Source: CAZEPT01 sp964514225 (GTDB lineage Bacteria; Patescibacteriota; Minisyncoccia; Phycocordibacterales; UBA9973). From it: a stretch of 32,169 nucleotides of DNA. Location of the stretch: contig CAZEPT010000002.1 of NCBI GenBank assembly GCA_964514225.1, positions 1-32,169 of the forward strand, written 5' to 3'. Position numbers and translations under genes: made by a program. The notes under the pieces were generated by a model. That model was not told the origin of the DNA. It saw only the letters and a list, made by a program, of their open reading frames with translations, and did no database searches. This document shows positions 32,001 to 32,169 of the stretch, piece by piece (position 1 is the first letter of the stretch; each line of letters begins with the position of its first letter).

Positions 32001-32169
32001 GTTTATGAAGATCGATATTTTTGAAGAGTGTATAGATTGCTTCAGCACCGATAGATGCTTCGAAACAGGTCCCATACTTAAGACTATAGTGATGATACTG
32101 AATTTCATTCAAAACCTTACCTTCATACATTTCAGCAATTTCTTTTTTTGCAGTCAAAAAGAGGTCTTT
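29083..32169 (-). CDS. rpoC: RNA polymerase beta' subunit, N-terminal part beyond the window
   Basis: The frame is open to base 32169, giving 1028 visible residues. The N-terminal zinc-ribbon part lies outside the window. The catalytic metal motif NADFDGDQMAVYLPLS is present, preceded by LNRAPTLHRLGIQAF. The second zinc site is formed by the Cys in DHDC, by ACKT, and by the pair in GVCQMC. The bridge helix and trigger loop region (GEPGTQLTLRTFHAGG) are intact, and the protein ends normally. No truncation or frameshift is visible. It is followed after 16 bases by dnaG and then rpoD, so core polymerase, primase and sigma factor appear to be co-transcribed. Confidence 0.95.
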   Translation of the reverse strand, partial: KDLFLTAKKEIAEMYEGKVLNEIQYHHYSLKYGTCFEASIGAEAIYTLFKNIDLHKLRDITQVLVDKAGNSEREKLEKRLALIRSMIHADMRPEWMFLTVLPVIPPALRPMVALDGGRHATSDINDLYRRVINRNNRLKKLKEIGAPDVILRNEKRILQEAVDALLDNSIASQNDTQAMSQSQKRALKSLADNLKSKQGLFRQNLLGKRVDYSARSVIVVGPNLHLDQCGLPKHMALELFKPFVVSKLIEREFTYNIRGANKLVEDGIPEVWAILEECIEGKYVLLNRAPTLHRLGIQAFHPILIEGNAIQLHPLVCAAFNADFDGDQMAVYLPLSVQAQAEARDLMASNKNLLKPQSGEPIVNPSNDIILGCYWMTKDVEGEKGEGSIFSSPNEAIAAYEHGILGFRAKIKVLPTDSPKYAQFEGGLFETTVGKLLFNSILPRDFAYTGKEITKKVMSSLVDEVITDVGIDATPKILDKIKDFGFKYSTVSGTTFGYDNVKVPEGKKAIVAESRKKEAVIIEQYNDGLLSKDEKYQKVIEIWELAKKEVEKLIPATLNTAGSVYDMVISGARGSVGQISQMAGMKGLIINTQGRTIDFPVIPSYKEGLSPIEYFIITHGSRKGLADTALNTAKAGYLTRRLVDVAQDVVVTDHDCKTKEGRYAQKDNVMGIEIPLSKNLRGRIVLEDVKDSAGTVIYKKGTLLNREDAAHVEKLGIEKVLVRSPLACKTLHGVCQMCYGLDLGRNRLVDIGEAVGIVAAQAIGEPGTQLTLRTFHAGGVVAVDITAGLPRVEEIFERRLPKNPAVICHGAGKVIEIIKHEKEKTIVILEDSKGGLKSNTTEYKVAFRRNPLVKVGEDVISGQKLTDGSADISEIFKFGGKQVAEEYIIDEINKVYELQGASISRKHIEIIIRQMFSRVKIKASGDTHFSGGETVELIELNEENTRAEEEGGLPAKADTIILGISDVSLTTTSWLSAASFQNTNRVLINNAVRGGVDRLRGLKENVIIGGLIPAGTGFRKAADSEKGA

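Noticed and set aside
1..32169. CRISPR array, insertion sequence, prophage or toxin-antitoxin pair
   Set aside because: No regularly spaced repeats, transposase or integrase motifs, or recognisable toxin or antitoxin folds were found. The paralogue pair at 14439-15123 was considered as a toxin-antitoxin system, but its members share a domain and show no such motif.

Overview
The window looks like a chromosomal segment of an uncultured Patescibacteria (CPR) bacterium, probably of the Parcubacteria type. The base composition is AT-rich, the genes are tightly packed, and several housekeeping proteins are trimmed: UvrC lacks its C-terminal helix-hairpin-helix part, UvrA lacks its insertion domain, and ProS lacks the editing domain. 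Exact placement cannot be settled without a database search. No transposase, integrase, CRISPR array or phage gene was seen.

Layout. 1-4532 is a carotenoid locus: a cut-off TspO/CrtK homologue (minus), then crtE-crtB-crtI (plus), then a convergent UbiA-family prenyltransferase that resembles lycopene elongases, which suggests an acyclic C50 carotenoid. 4683-8627 holds a membrane protein of unknown function, a minimal uvrC, two small unknown membrane proteins and prs. 8681-15568 (minus) holds uvrA, a DUF3298-type exported protein, uvrB, a tandem pair of small paralogues and a DUF1653 protein. 15578-19857 (minus) is a proS-mreB-mreC-tgt operon. 19958-20933 has a putative lipoprotein with a structured leader, divergent from rpsB. 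20934-22925 is rpsB-tsf-membrane protein followed by tRNA-Thr(UGU). 22964-25933 has a membrane-anchored thioredoxin-like protein, a processive GT2 glycosyltransferase and a DsbA-like protein whose two halves are in swapped order. 26021-32169 (minus) is rpoC-dnaG-rpoD; rpoC runs off the right edge.

Gene expression. Shine-Dalgarno sequences are almost absent. Seven genes have a -10 box ending only 6-7 nt before the start codon, so their mRNAs are predicted to be leaderless. Four more have gaps of 10-11 nt. A third group has A-rich leaders; two of these share an identical 14-mer at an identical distance from the ATG. Most transcription units end in strong hairpins with T tracts.

How it fits together. 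Carotenoids, a TspO homologue and all three uvr genes within about 14 kb suggest a cell exposed to light or oxygen. The most novel-looking items are the circularly permuted DsbA-like protein, the compact C50 carotenoid/TspO locus in a likely CPR genome, the leaderless promoter architecture, and the trimmed excision-repair proteins.
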